Of a stretch of 64,000 nucleotides of DNA, positions 35,522 through 46,100 are shown one piece after another. Origin of the DNA: Lachnospiraceae oral taxon 107 str. F0167 (GTDB lineage: Bacteria > Bacillota > Clostridia > Lachnospirales > Lachnospiraceae); the NCBI GenBank assembly GCA_000209465.1, contig GL890583.1:76610-140609 (forward strand). The letters run 5' to 3'. Position 1 is the stretch's first letter. The number at the start of each line of letters is the position of its first letter. The translations under genes were made by a program, and so were the position numbers. The notes beneath the pieces were generated by a model, which had not been told where the DNA came from, made no database searches, and was given only the letters and a program-made list of their open reading frames with translations.

Positions 35522-36099
35522 TGGCAGATTTAGCAGCTAGACTTGACGAAATGGAGGCGGAGATTAAAAAGCCTAAATTTCGTAAAAACAGCGGAAGAGC
35601 AAATGAAGTAAATTATTGGGTATTTGACTATCCGGCGGAAAAAGAAATGGAAGTTCGTGAGCGTATAAATTACCTGAAAAATAAGAATCAAAAAGGTGGT
35701 GATGATTTTGAATTGGTGGTTTTTGATCTATATGATATCATTATCGACTTTCTTGAAGATAAAAAATTTATGGAAAAATGTTTTGATTTTGAAAAGAAAA
35801 AGGGCTTTGAAAGGATAACAAAGGCGGTAAGCAATTCTATGAAGTTTAATGATGATGACAGTATTATTGTAAAGCATATAAAAGATAATACACCTGATAA
35901 TGCGATTGTCTTTTTGACAGGGATCGGGAAATGTTACCCCATACTTCGTTCGCATAAGGTTCTTAATAACCTACATCAGGCATTTGTGAAAGCACCGGTT
36001 GTGATGTTTTTCCCGGGTACATATAATGAACAGGAACTTATTCTTTTCAATGAGATAAAAGATGATAATTACTACAGAGCATTCAAGCTTGTAAAATAG
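35518..36099 (+). CDS. brxB: BREX protein BrxB (DUF1788)
   Basis: 193 residues of the DUF1788 family. Recognisable blocks are YWVFDYPAEKEMEVRERINY, VFDLYDIIIDFLEDKKF and VFLTGIGKCYPILRSHKVL. It is essential in type 1 BREX and thought to work with the other core proteins. It sits between brxA (4-bp overlap) and brxC (8-bp gap), the conserved order. Confidence 0.93.
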   Translation: MMADLAARLDEMEAEIKKPKFRKNSGRANEVNYWVFDYPAEKEMEVRERINYLKNKNQKGGDDFELVVFDLYDIIIDFLEDKKFMEKCFDFEKKKGFERITKAVSNSMKFNDDDSIIVKHIKDNTPDNAIVFLTGIGKCYPILRSHKVLNNLHQAFVKAPVVMFFPGTYNEQELILFNEIKDDNYYRAFKLVK

Positions 36100-36107
36100 G
36101 AGGGAAA

Positions 36108-39100
36108 ATGCAGATTAAAGATATGTTTGCCAAAAAGATTGACCGTGAGATTCAGGGGGTCATCATCGTAGGGCAGGGCGAAGAGACAAATGTGTCACAG
36201 GAACTTGAGGAATATGTGGTTACAAAAGAATTGCAAAAGCATTTTGCGGATTTTTTCGCTGCATATAAAAAGAGTATTGATGGAGGCACACCTAAGATGG
36301 GAGTGTGGATCTCGGGTTTTTTTGGAAGCGGTAAATCACATTTCCTAAAGATATTATCATATCTGCTTGATAACAAAATTGTCGGAGATAAGCATGCACT
36401 TGATTACTTTATAGATGATAATAAGATAGCAGATAAGAAGGTACTCTCTGATATGCAACTTGCAGCAAATATACCGGCGGATGTTGTACTTTTTAATATT
36501 GATTCAAAGAGTGAATCAAGCGGTAAGCATAATAAAGATGCTATTGTAAATGTGTTTTTGAAAGTCTTTAACGAAATGCAAGGGTTTTGCGGATCTATGC
36601 CTCATATAGCAGACCTTGAGAGAAGACTTGTTGAAGTGGGAAGGTTTGACGAGTTTAAAGCTGTATTTGAAGATGAATATGGAGAGTCATGGGAGGAGTC
36701 CAGAAAAGACTTTGACTTTATACAAGACAGTGTGGTGGATGCTCTTGTAAATATGGACTATATGAGTGAGGCAGCTGCAAGAAACTGGTGTGAGAAAGCT
36801 GCAGAAAGCTACACTATAAGTATAGAAGATTTTGCAAAGCGTGTAAAATCATATATAGAGAGAAAGGGAAACAACCATCATGTGGTTTTCCTTGTAGATG
36901 AAATTGGACAGTATATAGGTGATGATTCAAAACTTATGCTGAATCTTCAGACTGTTACGGAAGAACTTGGAAAAGAATGTATGGGCAGAGCCTGGGTGAT
37001 CGTTACATCACAGCAGGATATAGACTCTATTACCAAGGTAAAGGGAAATGATTTTTCAAAGATTCAGGGAAGATTTGATACAAGACTGTCACTATCAAGC
37101 GCCAATGTGGATGCCGTAATCAAAAAAAGAATTCTTGATAAAACCGATACTGCGGCACAGACACTTAGACTTTTGTATGAGCAAAAATCAACTATTATAA
37201 AAAATCTGATCGTATTTAATGACGGTGTGGAGAAAAAGCTTTATGCAAATGAAAATGATTTTACTGAAAGCTATCCATTTGTGCCATATCAGTTTAACCT
37301 GCTGGCAAGTGTGCTGACATCCATTCGTACACATGGTGCATCAGGAAAACATTTGTCGGAGGGAGAGCGTTCCATGCTGGCTTTATTTAAGGAGTCGGCG
37401 TCAACATTAAAGGAAAGAGAGATGGGAGTCATTGTGCCCTTCCATCGTTTTTATGATGCCTTGGAAAACTTTCTTGATCACAGCCATAAGGGAGTTATCA
37501 GTAAAGCTTATAATAACAATTATATCAATCCGGAGCAAAAAGATGCCGATGTCTTTACCGTCAATGTTTTAAAGACATTGTTTATGATCAAGTATGTGCT
37601 TGAAATAGAATCAAATATTGACAATATTACAAGCCTTATGATTGAAAATATCGATGATGATCGCATTGCACTGAAGGAAAAGGTGGAAGATGCGATAAAG
37701 ATATTGATGCGTCAGATGCTGGTTCAAAAAAACGGAAATATCTATGTATTTTTGACTGATGAAGAGCAGGAAATCAACAATGAGATAGAAAAAGAAAATG
37801 TTGAAATGTCGGAGGTCATCACAAAGATTGCCGAAATGATATTTGAAGATATTTTCGCAGATAAGAAGTATCGCTACCCTGAGTTTAACGGCAGATACTC
37901 ATTCTCATTTAATCAGATGGTAGATGATCGCCCATATAAGTCGAGTCAAAATGCCGATATAGGACTTCGTATACTTACACCTTGGTATGACGGAGGTATG
38001 GATGATGCAAAGCTTCGCATGATGTCAGGACAGGGAAGGGAAGTCCTTGTGGTGCTTCCAAATGATGATGAGTTTTTGACAGAGATGAGGGTATATCTAA
38101 AGATTGAGAGATTCCTTAGGAAAAATACTTCCATGCAGCTTGCCAAATATGAAAGTATAAAAGATACAAAGCGTGTGGAGATGAGAGAACGAAATGCCAA
38201 TGCAAGACTTTATCTGACTGAGGGGCTAAAAGATGCGACCATATATGTAAATGGGGATATTGCAAATATATCAGCAAAGGAAGTAAATAACAAGATTTCT
38301 GAAGCCATAGGCAGACTTGTACAGACCGTTTTCCACAAGCTTTCATATATTGATACTGTTATGGGAGAGGCAGATATCAGAAAACTTTTCCAAACTACAA
38401 ATCAGATGCAGATGTTGCCGGAAGGAGGCAGATTTGCAAATGCTTATGCACTTGATGATGTACAGGGATATATATCCATGAACTCACATAATCACTTAAA
38501 GACATCCATGAAGTCTGTAAAGGATCGCTTTATGAAAGCACCTTACGGATTTGTAGAGGATGATATAAATTGGCTTGTTGCATGCCTGTTTAAGCGTGGA
38601 GATATTTCGTTTACTGTAAATGGAGCATCCGTAAGCTTAAATAATAAATCTGAAGATGAAATAATAAACTACATCACGAAAAAAGCCTTTGTAGAAAAGC
38701 TTTTGATGGAAGAACGTGTGCGTGTTGCCCAAAAGGATAAAAAGTCTGTACGTGATGTGATGAAAGAGGTATTTAATACCACCCTTTCCACAGAGGATGA
38801 GGACAGTATTATGAAAGACTTTAAAAGATTGTCCTCAAATATGATAAATGAGATGGACAAACTTGAGGTATATTACAGACAGTATAATTATCCGGGAAAG
38901 AATGTACTTGATAGCGGTAAACGCCTGTTACAGTCTGTAATGCAGCTTAACGGTGCATTGGAATTTTTCTCACATATTTCAAAATACCAAGATACCTTCT
39001 TTGATATGGCAGAAGACTATGAACCTGTAAAAGCATTCTTTAATGGAGAGCAGCAGAATATATTTATGCGTGCACTGGATATGCTTGCAATATATGAAGA

Positions 39101-39761
39101 CAGTAAAACTTATATTGTGGACAGTGAATTGGAAAAAGTTGTAGGGGAGATGCGTGCTATAGTAAAGCAGGATAAGCCTTATAAGAATATACCTAAGCTG
39201 CCGGAACTTATAGCTCAGTTTAGGGATGCCTATAATCAGGTTATAGATGTGGAAGAAGCACCGGTTCTTAACTCTATAGATCAATCAAGGCAGCGTGTTT
39301 TAGAAGTGCTCAGTACAAAAGAATATGAAAAGCAAAAGAAAGAACATTATTTATCCTTATTTGAAGAGATAAAAGATGGAGCGCAAAGCTGTAATAATAT
39401 ATCATCACTTAGAAGTTTTGCAGATAAAGCCGGAGCTTTAAAAATTCGCCTTATGGATGAGATGGACAATATGGATCGTCAGATTGCGGAAAGAAAGCAG
39501 GCTGAAGAGATAAGAAGAATTGAAGAAGAAGCCAAAAAGCGAGGTAGTGACGTCAGCGATGTTGAAGTGGCAAGAAGTATAGCTGAGCAAAAAAAACAGT
39601 ATAAAGTACGTAAAACAAAGAATGTACCTATTAAGAAAATAACAGGTACATCTTCTTGGAGACTTGAGAATAAAGCTGATATTGATAAATACGTTGAAGA
39701 GCTGAGAATGAGACTGCTCTCTCAAATGGATGAGGACACTATTGTCAATATAGAGTTTTAA
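36108..39761 (+). CDS. brxC: BREX ATPase BrxC/PglY
   Basis: The large BREX ATPase of 1217 residues, the usual size. The N-terminal P-loop is GFFGSGKS (70-77), followed by a Walker B-like VVFLVDEIGQYIG. A long helical middle and a coiled C-terminus (AERKQAEEIRRIEEEAKKR) follow. It is thought to assemble with PglX and PglZ for methylation and phage exclusion. AGGAGGG precedes ATG 36108. A 78-bp gap separates it from the inserted mcrB. Confidence 0.95.
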   Translation: MQIKDMFAKKIDREIQGVIIVGQGEETNVSQELEEYVVTKELQKHFADFFAAYKKSIDGGTPKMGVWISGFFGSGKSHFLKILSYLLDNKIVGDKHALDYFIDDNKIADKKVLSDMQLAANIPADVVLFNIDSKSESSGKHNKDAIVNVFLKVFNEMQGFCGSMPHIADLERRLVEVGRFDEFKAVFEDEYGESWEESRKDFDFIQDSVVDALVNMDYMSEAAARNWCEKAAESYTISIEDFAKRVKSYIERKGNNHHVVFLVDEIGQYIGDDSKLMLNLQTVTEELGKECMGRAWVIVTSQQDIDSITKVKGNDFSKIQGRFDTRLSLSSANVDAVIKKRILDKTDTAAQTLRLLYEQKSTIIKNLIVFNDGVEKKLYANENDFTESYPFVPYQFNLLASVLTSIRTHGASGKHLSEGERSMLALFKESASTLKEREMGVIVPFHRFYDALENFLDHSHKGVISKAYNNNYINPEQKDADVFTVNVLKTLFMIKYVLEIESNIDNITSLMIENIDDDRIALKEKVEDAIKILMRQMLVQKNGNIYVFLTDEEQEINNEIEKENVEMSEVITKIAEMIFEDIFADKKYRYPEFNGRYSFSFNQMVDDRPYKSSQNADIGLRILTPWYDGGMDDAKLRMMSGQGREVLVVLPNDDEFLTEMRVYLKIERFLRKNTSMQLAKYESIKDTKRVEMRERNANARLYLTEGLKDATIYVNGDIANISAKEVNNKISEAIGRLVQTVFHKLSYIDTVMGEADIRKLFQTTNQMQMLPEGGRFANAYALDDVQGYISMNSHNHLKTSMKSVKDRFMKAPYGFVEDDINWLVACLFKRGDISFTVNGASVSLNNKSEDEIINYITKKAFVEKLLMEERVRVAQKDKKSVRDVMKEVFNTTLSTEDEDSIMKDFKRLSSNMINEMDKLEVYYRQYNYPGKNVLDSGKRLLQSVMQLNGALEFFSHISKYQDTFFDMAEDYEPVKAFFNGEQQNIFMRALDMLAIYEDSKTYIVDSELEKVVGEMRAIVKQDKPYKNIPKLPELIAQFRDAYNQVIDVEEAPVLNSIDQSRQRVLEVLSTKEYEKQKKEHYLSLFEEIKDGAQSCNNISSLRSFADKAGALKIRLMDEMDNMDRQIAERKQAEEIRRIEEEAKKRGSDVSDVEVARSIAEQKKQYKVRKTKNVPIKKITGTSSWRLENKADIDKYVEELRMRLLSQMDEDTIVNIEF

Positions 39762-39839
39762 TGTGTAAATACAGTTAATAGATATAAGTGAAAGTAGATA
39801 TTATATTTTAAATTCGAATTTTTGAGGAGAATGATTGAT

Positions 39840-41996
39840 ATGGATATACAAAACAAGTTTAGTTGGGTTCCATTTTATAAAGAATTTGCTTTAAAACTGC
39901 AAGATTATAAAAATAAAAGAAGTGTACTTATTAAAAAAGTAAAAAAGATATACGATATTACCGGGATAAGCATGCCCACTTTGGATAAGAATAATAAGAT
40001 TGTAGATATTGATCCGTTTACAGTGTTCGGGCTTTTTAGCAGGAAGATGAGATCTGACAATCGAACAAAGATTCTTAAGGCTATTGAAAAATTATTTGAG
40101 TTGACTACAGCAGTTCCTAACTGTTTCGAGAGCCTGCCTGTTATTACTCCTCAAAATGCTACTTTTTATTCTTTTATAGATTATCGTGAAGACAGCGATA
40201 TTGATGATTTATGGGAACTTTTTATATCTGCATTAGAATTTACAAAGAGTCAGACAACTCATAATAAAAAAAATGTTTCATATTATTTTGATTTGGCTAT
40301 CAATAAGAGAGGAAATGGGAACAGCAAAATCACTATGGGCTTGTTTTGGATAGCACCGGATTCATTTTTAAACTTTGACAATAGAAATCAGTGGTATATC
40401 TATGAATCGGGTAAAATACCGGAAGACATTGTTGAGAGTCTTCCTGAAGTTGAAGCTAAAATATCTGCAAAAAATTATTTTAAGATAGCTGATATATTAA
40501 GAAAATACTTACAAAGTAACAGGAGTGAATTAATGGATTTTAAGGAATTATCATTTGATGCATGGGAGTATTCGGAGCAGGTAAATAAGGAGCTTTATGG
40601 AGATGAAATATCAGCAGGCAACTCAGCCCTTGCAGATGAAGATGTGGATACAAAGCATTATTGGGTATATGCACCGGGTGAAGCTTCATCTATGTGGGAT
40701 GAGTTTTATAATTCCGGAATTATGGCAATAGGTTGGGGAGAAATAGGTGATCTTAAAGGATTTGAAACAAAGAATGAAATGAAAGAAAAGATGAAGGAAA
40801 CTATAGATAAAGGCCTGTCTTACAAAAATGCTGCTCATGCCACCTGGCAATTTGTAAATGAAATGAAAATAGGTGATATTATTTTTGTAAAGAAGGGTAA
40901 GAATCAGATTGTCGGACGAGGAATAGTGAATTCAGAATATAAATTTGACGCAAGTAGAGAAGATAAATATAAAAATATCCGTCAGGTAAACTGGACTCAT
41001 AAAGGTGAATGGCTTAATCCAGGACTCTCTATTGTTAAGACACTGACGGATATCACTGACTATACAGATTATGTGCAAAAGCTTGAGAGCTTGTTTGAAG
41101 ATCAGGATGATATTATTGAAGAAGAGGAAAAGTATTATCCTGAATATACAAAAGAAGATTTTCTGTCTGAAGTATTTATGTCTGAGAAAGAGTATGATGA
41201 TCTTTGCAATATCCTTAGAATCAAGAAAAATATTGTTTTGCAAGGTGCTCCGGGAGTAGGTAAAACATATATTGCAAAAAGACTTGCTTATTCCATTATG
41301 GGGACAAAGGATATTGAGAGAGTGATGTTGGTACAATTCCATCAGAGCTATTCTTATGAAGATTTTATAATGGGATTCAGACCGGATTCTGCCGGCTTTA
41401 AATTACAAAAAGGTTCCTTCTATAATTTTTGTAAAAAAGCGGAGATTGATGGAGAGAATGATTATTTCTTTATTATTGATGAGATAAACAGGGGCAATTT
41501 AAGTAAAATTTTTGGAGAGCTGTTCATGCTTATTGAAAATGATAAGCGTGGAATTTCTCTGCAATTATTATACTCTGATGAAAAATTTGCTGTTCCGAAA
41601 AATGTTTATATTATAGGTATGATGAATACGGCGGATCGCAGCCTTGCAATGCTTGATTATGCTTTGAGAAGAAGATTTGCATTCTTTGAAATTAAGCCGG
41701 GATTTGCAACGGATGGATTTAAACAATATATAAAGGATTTGGAAAATGGAAAAATAGACAGCCTGATACAATGTATAGAGGAATTAAACAATGATATTTC
41801 CTTAGATGAATCATTGGGAGACGGCTTTTGTATAGGGCACAGTTATTTTTGTAATCTGACATCAGACAGTATAAATGATATTGTATTGTCAGGCATCGTA
41901 GAATATGAGATTATTCCTCTTTTAAAAGAGTATTGGTTTGATGAGCCTTCAAAAGTCAAAAATTGGAGCATTGATTTAAGGAGTGCAATTAAGTGA
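39840..41996 (+). CDS. mcrB: McrB-type GTPase/AAA+ subunit with an EVE-like domain
   Basis: The motor of a modification-dependent restriction enzyme, 718 residues. Residues 1 to about 260 are an uncharacterised alpha-helical domain. About 273-390 resemble an EVE-type modified-base reader (KHYWVYAPGEASSMWDEFYN, IMAIGWGEIGDLKG). The AAA+ motor has Walker A GAPGVGKT (about 469-476), Walker B FFIIDEINRG and the McrB signature MNTADRS (about 595). The ATG at 39840 is chosen because GAGGAG lies 10 bp upstream. The earlier TTG/ATG codons overlap that site. It overlaps mcrC by 4 bp and is placed inside the BREX operon. Confidence 0.88.
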   Translation: MDIQNKFSWVPFYKEFALKLQDYKNKRSVLIKKVKKIYDITGISMPTLDKNNKIVDIDPFTVFGLFSRKMRSDNRTKILKAIEKLFELTTAVPNCFESLPVITPQNATFYSFIDYREDSDIDDLWELFISALEFTKSQTTHNKKNVSYYFDLAINKRGNGNSKITMGLFWIAPDSFLNFDNRNQWYIYESGKIPEDIVESLPEVEAKISAKNYFKIADILRKYLQSNRSELMDFKELSFDAWEYSEQVNKELYGDEISAGNSALADEDVDTKHYWVYAPGEASSMWDEFYNSGIMAIGWGEIGDLKGFETKNEMKEKMKETIDKGLSYKNAAHATWQFVNEMKIGDIIFVKKGKNQIVGRGIVNSEYKFDASREDKYKNIRQVNWTHKGEWLNPGLSIVKTLTDITDYTDYVQKLESLFEDQDDIIEEEEKYYPEYTKEDFLSEVFMSEKEYDDLCNILRIKKNIVLQGAPGVGKTYIAKRLAYSIMGTKDIERVMLVQFHQSYSYEDFIMGFRPDSAGFKLQKGSFYNFCKKAEIDGENDYFFIIDEINRGNLSKIFGELFMLIENDKRGISLQLLYSDEKFAVPKNVYIIGMMNTADRSLAMLDYALRRRFAFFEIKPGFATDGFKQYIKDLENGKIDSLIQCIEELNNDISLDESLGDGFCIGHSYFCNLTSDSINDIVLSGIVEYEIIPLLKEYWFDEPSKVKNWSIDLRSAIK

Positions 41997-43039
41997 TATC
42001 CATACAGAATATCTACTACATGTTGTCATACGCATTTAAAGTTCTTAGAGATAATGGATATAAAAGTATGGCAACAGAAGAATTTAATAATATGGCAGAA
42101 ATGATGGCACAGATATTGTTAAGAGGTATATCACTCAGACTTAAAAGAGGTCTCGAAAAAGAGTATCTATCTCAGACACAGGCACTTTCTTTTTTGAGAG
42201 GAAAAATTGATATTGCTGATTCGATAAAAACTCAAAGTATACGCAAAAGGCAGCTGGTCTGTATTTATGATGATTTTTCTATAAATAACAGGATGAATCA
42301 AATAATAAAGTCAACCTTGGAGATACTTTTGAAGGCGGATATAGGTAAAAACAGAAAGAAAGAAATTAGAAAGCTTATGGTTTTCTTTTCAGATGTAGAT
42401 TCAATAGATTTATATTCAGCGGACTGGAACCTGAGATATAATAGAAATAATCAGACTTATCAAATGCTTATAGGAATCTGCTACCTTGTAGTGAAAGGAC
42501 TGATGCAGACGAACTCGGATGGAGTAACAAAGCTTATGGATTATCTGGATGAGCAGCAGATGTGGAGTCTTTATCAGAATTTTATTTTTCAATATTATAA
42601 AAAGCATTATCCGGGTTTGAAAGTATCATCATCACAGATACCGTGGTTTTTAGATGATGACAAGAAAGAGATGCTTCCTGTTATGCAAAGCGATATTTAT
42701 ATTCAAAGAGATAATACAGTGCTTATAATAGATGCCAAATATTATAAAAATATAACACAGGTGCAGTTCGGGAAGCATAAGTTTCATTCGGCTCATCTGT
42801 ATCAGATGTTTGCCTATGTAAAAAATTGTGAATATAATTTTGCTGATGAAAAAATTTCGGTGTCAGGAATGCTTTTATATGCAAAGACAGATGAATTTAT
42901 AGAACAAAATCATGTATATCAAATGCATGGCAGTAAAATCAGCATTAATTTATTGGATTTGAACCTTCCATTTGAACAGATTGCAATACAGATGGATGAG
43001 ATTGTAAAAACTCATTTTCCCGGGGTGAAAAAACATTAA
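41993..43039 (+). CDS. mcrC: McrC-type nuclease subunit
   Basis: 348 residues. The C-terminal PD-(D/E)xK nuclease core is visible as MQSDIYIQRDNTVLIIDAKY, with the catalytic D, the D-A-K triad and a following KFHSAHLYQMFAYV helix. The N-terminus MISIQNIYYMLSYAF is family-typical. It cleaves DNA when driven by McrB. GTG 41993 overlaps the mcrB stop. About 140 bp separate it from pglX, with AAAGGAG near the end of that gap. Confidence 0.9.
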   Translation: MISIQNIYYMLSYAFKVLRDNGYKSMATEEFNNMAEMMAQILLRGISLRLKRGLEKEYLSQTQALSFLRGKIDIADSIKTQSIRKRQLVCIYDDFSINNRMNQIIKSTLEILLKADIGKNRKKEIRKLMVFFSDVDSIDLYSADWNLRYNRNNQTYQMLIGICYLVVKGLMQTNSDGVTKLMDYLDEQQMWSLYQNFIFQYYKKHYPGLKVSSSQIPWFLDDDKKEMLPVMQSDIYIQRDNTVLIIDAKYYKNITQVQFGKHKFHSAHLYQMFAYVKNCEYNFADEKISVSGMLLYAKTDEFIEQNHVYQMHGSKISINLLDLNLPFEQIAIQMDEIVKTHFPGVKKH

Positions 43040-43179
43040 TAAAGAGAGATAATCTCTATAAAGATTCGGATATATATTGAATAAATTTAAGATAACGAGT
43101 ACTTAAGATATAAATTATATTCAAAATTTAAAGGATAAGGTCAGAAGCATCTAACACACAAAAAGGAGAGCATAAAGGT

Positions 43180-46100
43180 ATGAACAAATCGGCCATCAAA
43201 AACTTTGCTATTTGGGCAAGAAATAAGCTTATAACAGATATCAGCTACCGTGCAGGGCTGATGGGAATAACAACTGAAGGGATAGCGGAGGCACTGCCAC
43301 AGTCTATGGGCGGTACAGAGTTTTATGATATAGGAACTGAAAACCCATATTCAATCAGCGGAGATGCTATAAAGCAGAGAAAAAAACTGGTAGAGGTCAT
43401 TCGAGAGAAAGAAGCAGATACCGACTATGCTACAGCTTATAAATACATCATGGAAGAGGTTGCCTATACATGGTTCAACCGCTTGATTGCCATACGCTTT
43501 ATGGAGGTAAATGAATACCTGCCTACTCATATTCGTGTGCTCTCCTCGGATAGCGGAAAGCTTGAACCGGATATTGTGACAAATCCTTTTGATACGGAGC
43601 TGCAATTTACAGAAGAAGAAAAAGAAAAGATAGTACAATTAAAAACAGACAACAGGCTTGATGAACTTTTTTGTATGCTATTTATAAAGCAGTGCAATGC
43701 ATTAAATGAGAATTTACCTGCACTTTTTGAAAAGACAAATGATTATACGGAATTGCTTTTAAATATTTCAGTTATAGACAGGGAAGGTGTGGTCTATAAG
43801 CTGGTTCATGATATACCTGAGGATGATTTTAATATAGAAAAAGGCGGTCAGGTGGAGATTATAGGTTGGCTGTATCAGTACTATAATACAGAGCCTAAAG
43901 CACAAGTTTTTGCCAGACCTTCAGGAACAAAGATAAGGAAAGAGGATGTCCCTGCGGCAACACAGCTTTTTACACCTGACTGGATCGTCAGATATATGGT
44001 GGAAAACAGTCTGGGACGACTATGGGTGGAAGGACATCCAAATGATGAACTGAAGGCAAATTGGAAGTATTATCTGGAGGAGGCTAAGCAGGAGCCTGAA
44101 GTAGAAGAAAAACTGACTGAAATCAGAAGAGAGTATGCAAAGTTAAATCCTGAGGATATAAAACTTATAGATCCCTGTATGGGCAGCGGCCATATTCTGG
44201 TATATGCCTTTGATGTGCTGATGCAGATATATGAAAGTGCAGGCTATGGTCAGCGTGATGCTGCAAGAAGCATCTTAGAAAACAATATCTATGGTCTGGA
44301 TATAGATGACAGAGCATTTCAGCTGGCATATTTTGCAGTAATGATGAAGGCAAGACAGTACAATCGCAGGATATTAAACGGTGAGCATAAGCCAAATCTA
44401 TTTTCTATAAAAGAGAGCAATGGAATCAACAGAAATCATCTAAAATACTTCGGTATGAACTTAAGTGAAGATGATACAGAGAAAGCGGTATCTCAGATAA
44501 ATGCTCTACTTGATACCTTTATAGATGCCAAGGAATATGGTTCTATACTTACAGTGGAAGAATATGAGTGGGGGCTTTTGGAGAGCTTTGTAGCTGATAG
44601 TGAGCCTACAGGGCAGATCAGCATGGAAACAGTGGGGATAGAGGCTACTAAGGAAAATCTATTACAGATAATAGAGCAGGGGAAGGTACTGGAGGAAAAG
44701 TACCATGTGGTAGTTACTAATCCGCCGTATATGGCAATCAGTAATTCAAATAACAAATTAAATGGGTATGTAAATAGAAAGTATATTGGTGGTAAAACAG
44801 ATATGTTTTCTGTCTTTATTGAAAGATGCTTACAGTTTACTATAAGAAATTACTATACTTCTATGATTACTATGCAATCTTGGTTATTTCTAACAAGCTT
44901 TGAAAAGATACGCAATAAAATATTAGATAATGAAATAGCTAGCTTAGCACATTTAGGAGCTCGTAGTTTTGATGAAATTAGCGGTGAAATTGTACAAACA
45001 GTAGTATTTACTATTAAAAAAATAAGTTTAGAAGGTAGATACAAAGGATTATATTCTAGATTAGTGTCTGGAAATAGTGAGAAAGAAAAAGAATGTTTGT
45101 TTTTATATCAGAATAATTTGTATATAAGTAAAGGAGAGAATTTTAGGAAGATTCCACAAAGGTTGATTGCGTATTGGGTGAGAGAGAATACAATAAAGTG
45201 TTTTGATTATCCAGCTCTTGATGAGATTTTTATTACTAGAGAGGGTATGGCAACAGCAGATAATGAGCGTTTCTTGAGATTATGGTCAGAAGTGAGGTTT
45301 GATTCAATAACTTTAGATTGTGCAACATCAAAGCAAGCAGCTGAAAAAGATGTTAAGTGGATTCCGTATAACAAAGGTGGAAAAGAACGTGATTGGTATG
45401 GAAATAATGAATATATTGTTGATTGGAGTCATGATGGATATACAATTAAGAATAATATAGATATAGAAACTGGAAGAGTTAGATCTCACAACTATAATGG
45501 AGAATTTGGGTTTAAAGAAGGTATAACATGGTCAGCTATAAGCTCAGGTGATTTATCAGTAAGATACTGTCCAGAGGGGTTTTTATTTGACTCTAAAGGA
45601 GCAAAGGGGTTTGTAAAGAAAAGTAATGAAGATCTTATATGGATTCTTGGATTGCTTAATAGTAAAGTCAGTATGCAGTTTCTTCAGTTTATATCACCTA
45701 CATTAGATTTTAAAGTTGGGGATATTGTTTCATTACCATTTATATCAGATAAAGAAAGACAAAGTGATATATTAGTCCTAGTTAAAGAACTTGTATCTTA
45801 TTCAAAAACCGACTGGGATTCCTACGAAACCTCTTGGGATTTTGCATTTCATCCACTTGTAAAAAATGACATTTGTAATGTTGCCATAACTGCGGATCCA
45901 AGAACTATTTCCGATTCCTACCATTCCTGGGTATCTGAATGTGAACAACGCTTCTTGGGACTCAAAGCCAATGAAGAAGAACTTAACCGCATTTTTATAG
46001 ATATATACGGTTTACAGGATGAACTTACCCCTGAAGTATCAGATAAGGATGTGACTGTTCATAGAGTATATGACAGTAAGGAAGATGTGCCGGAGTCTAT

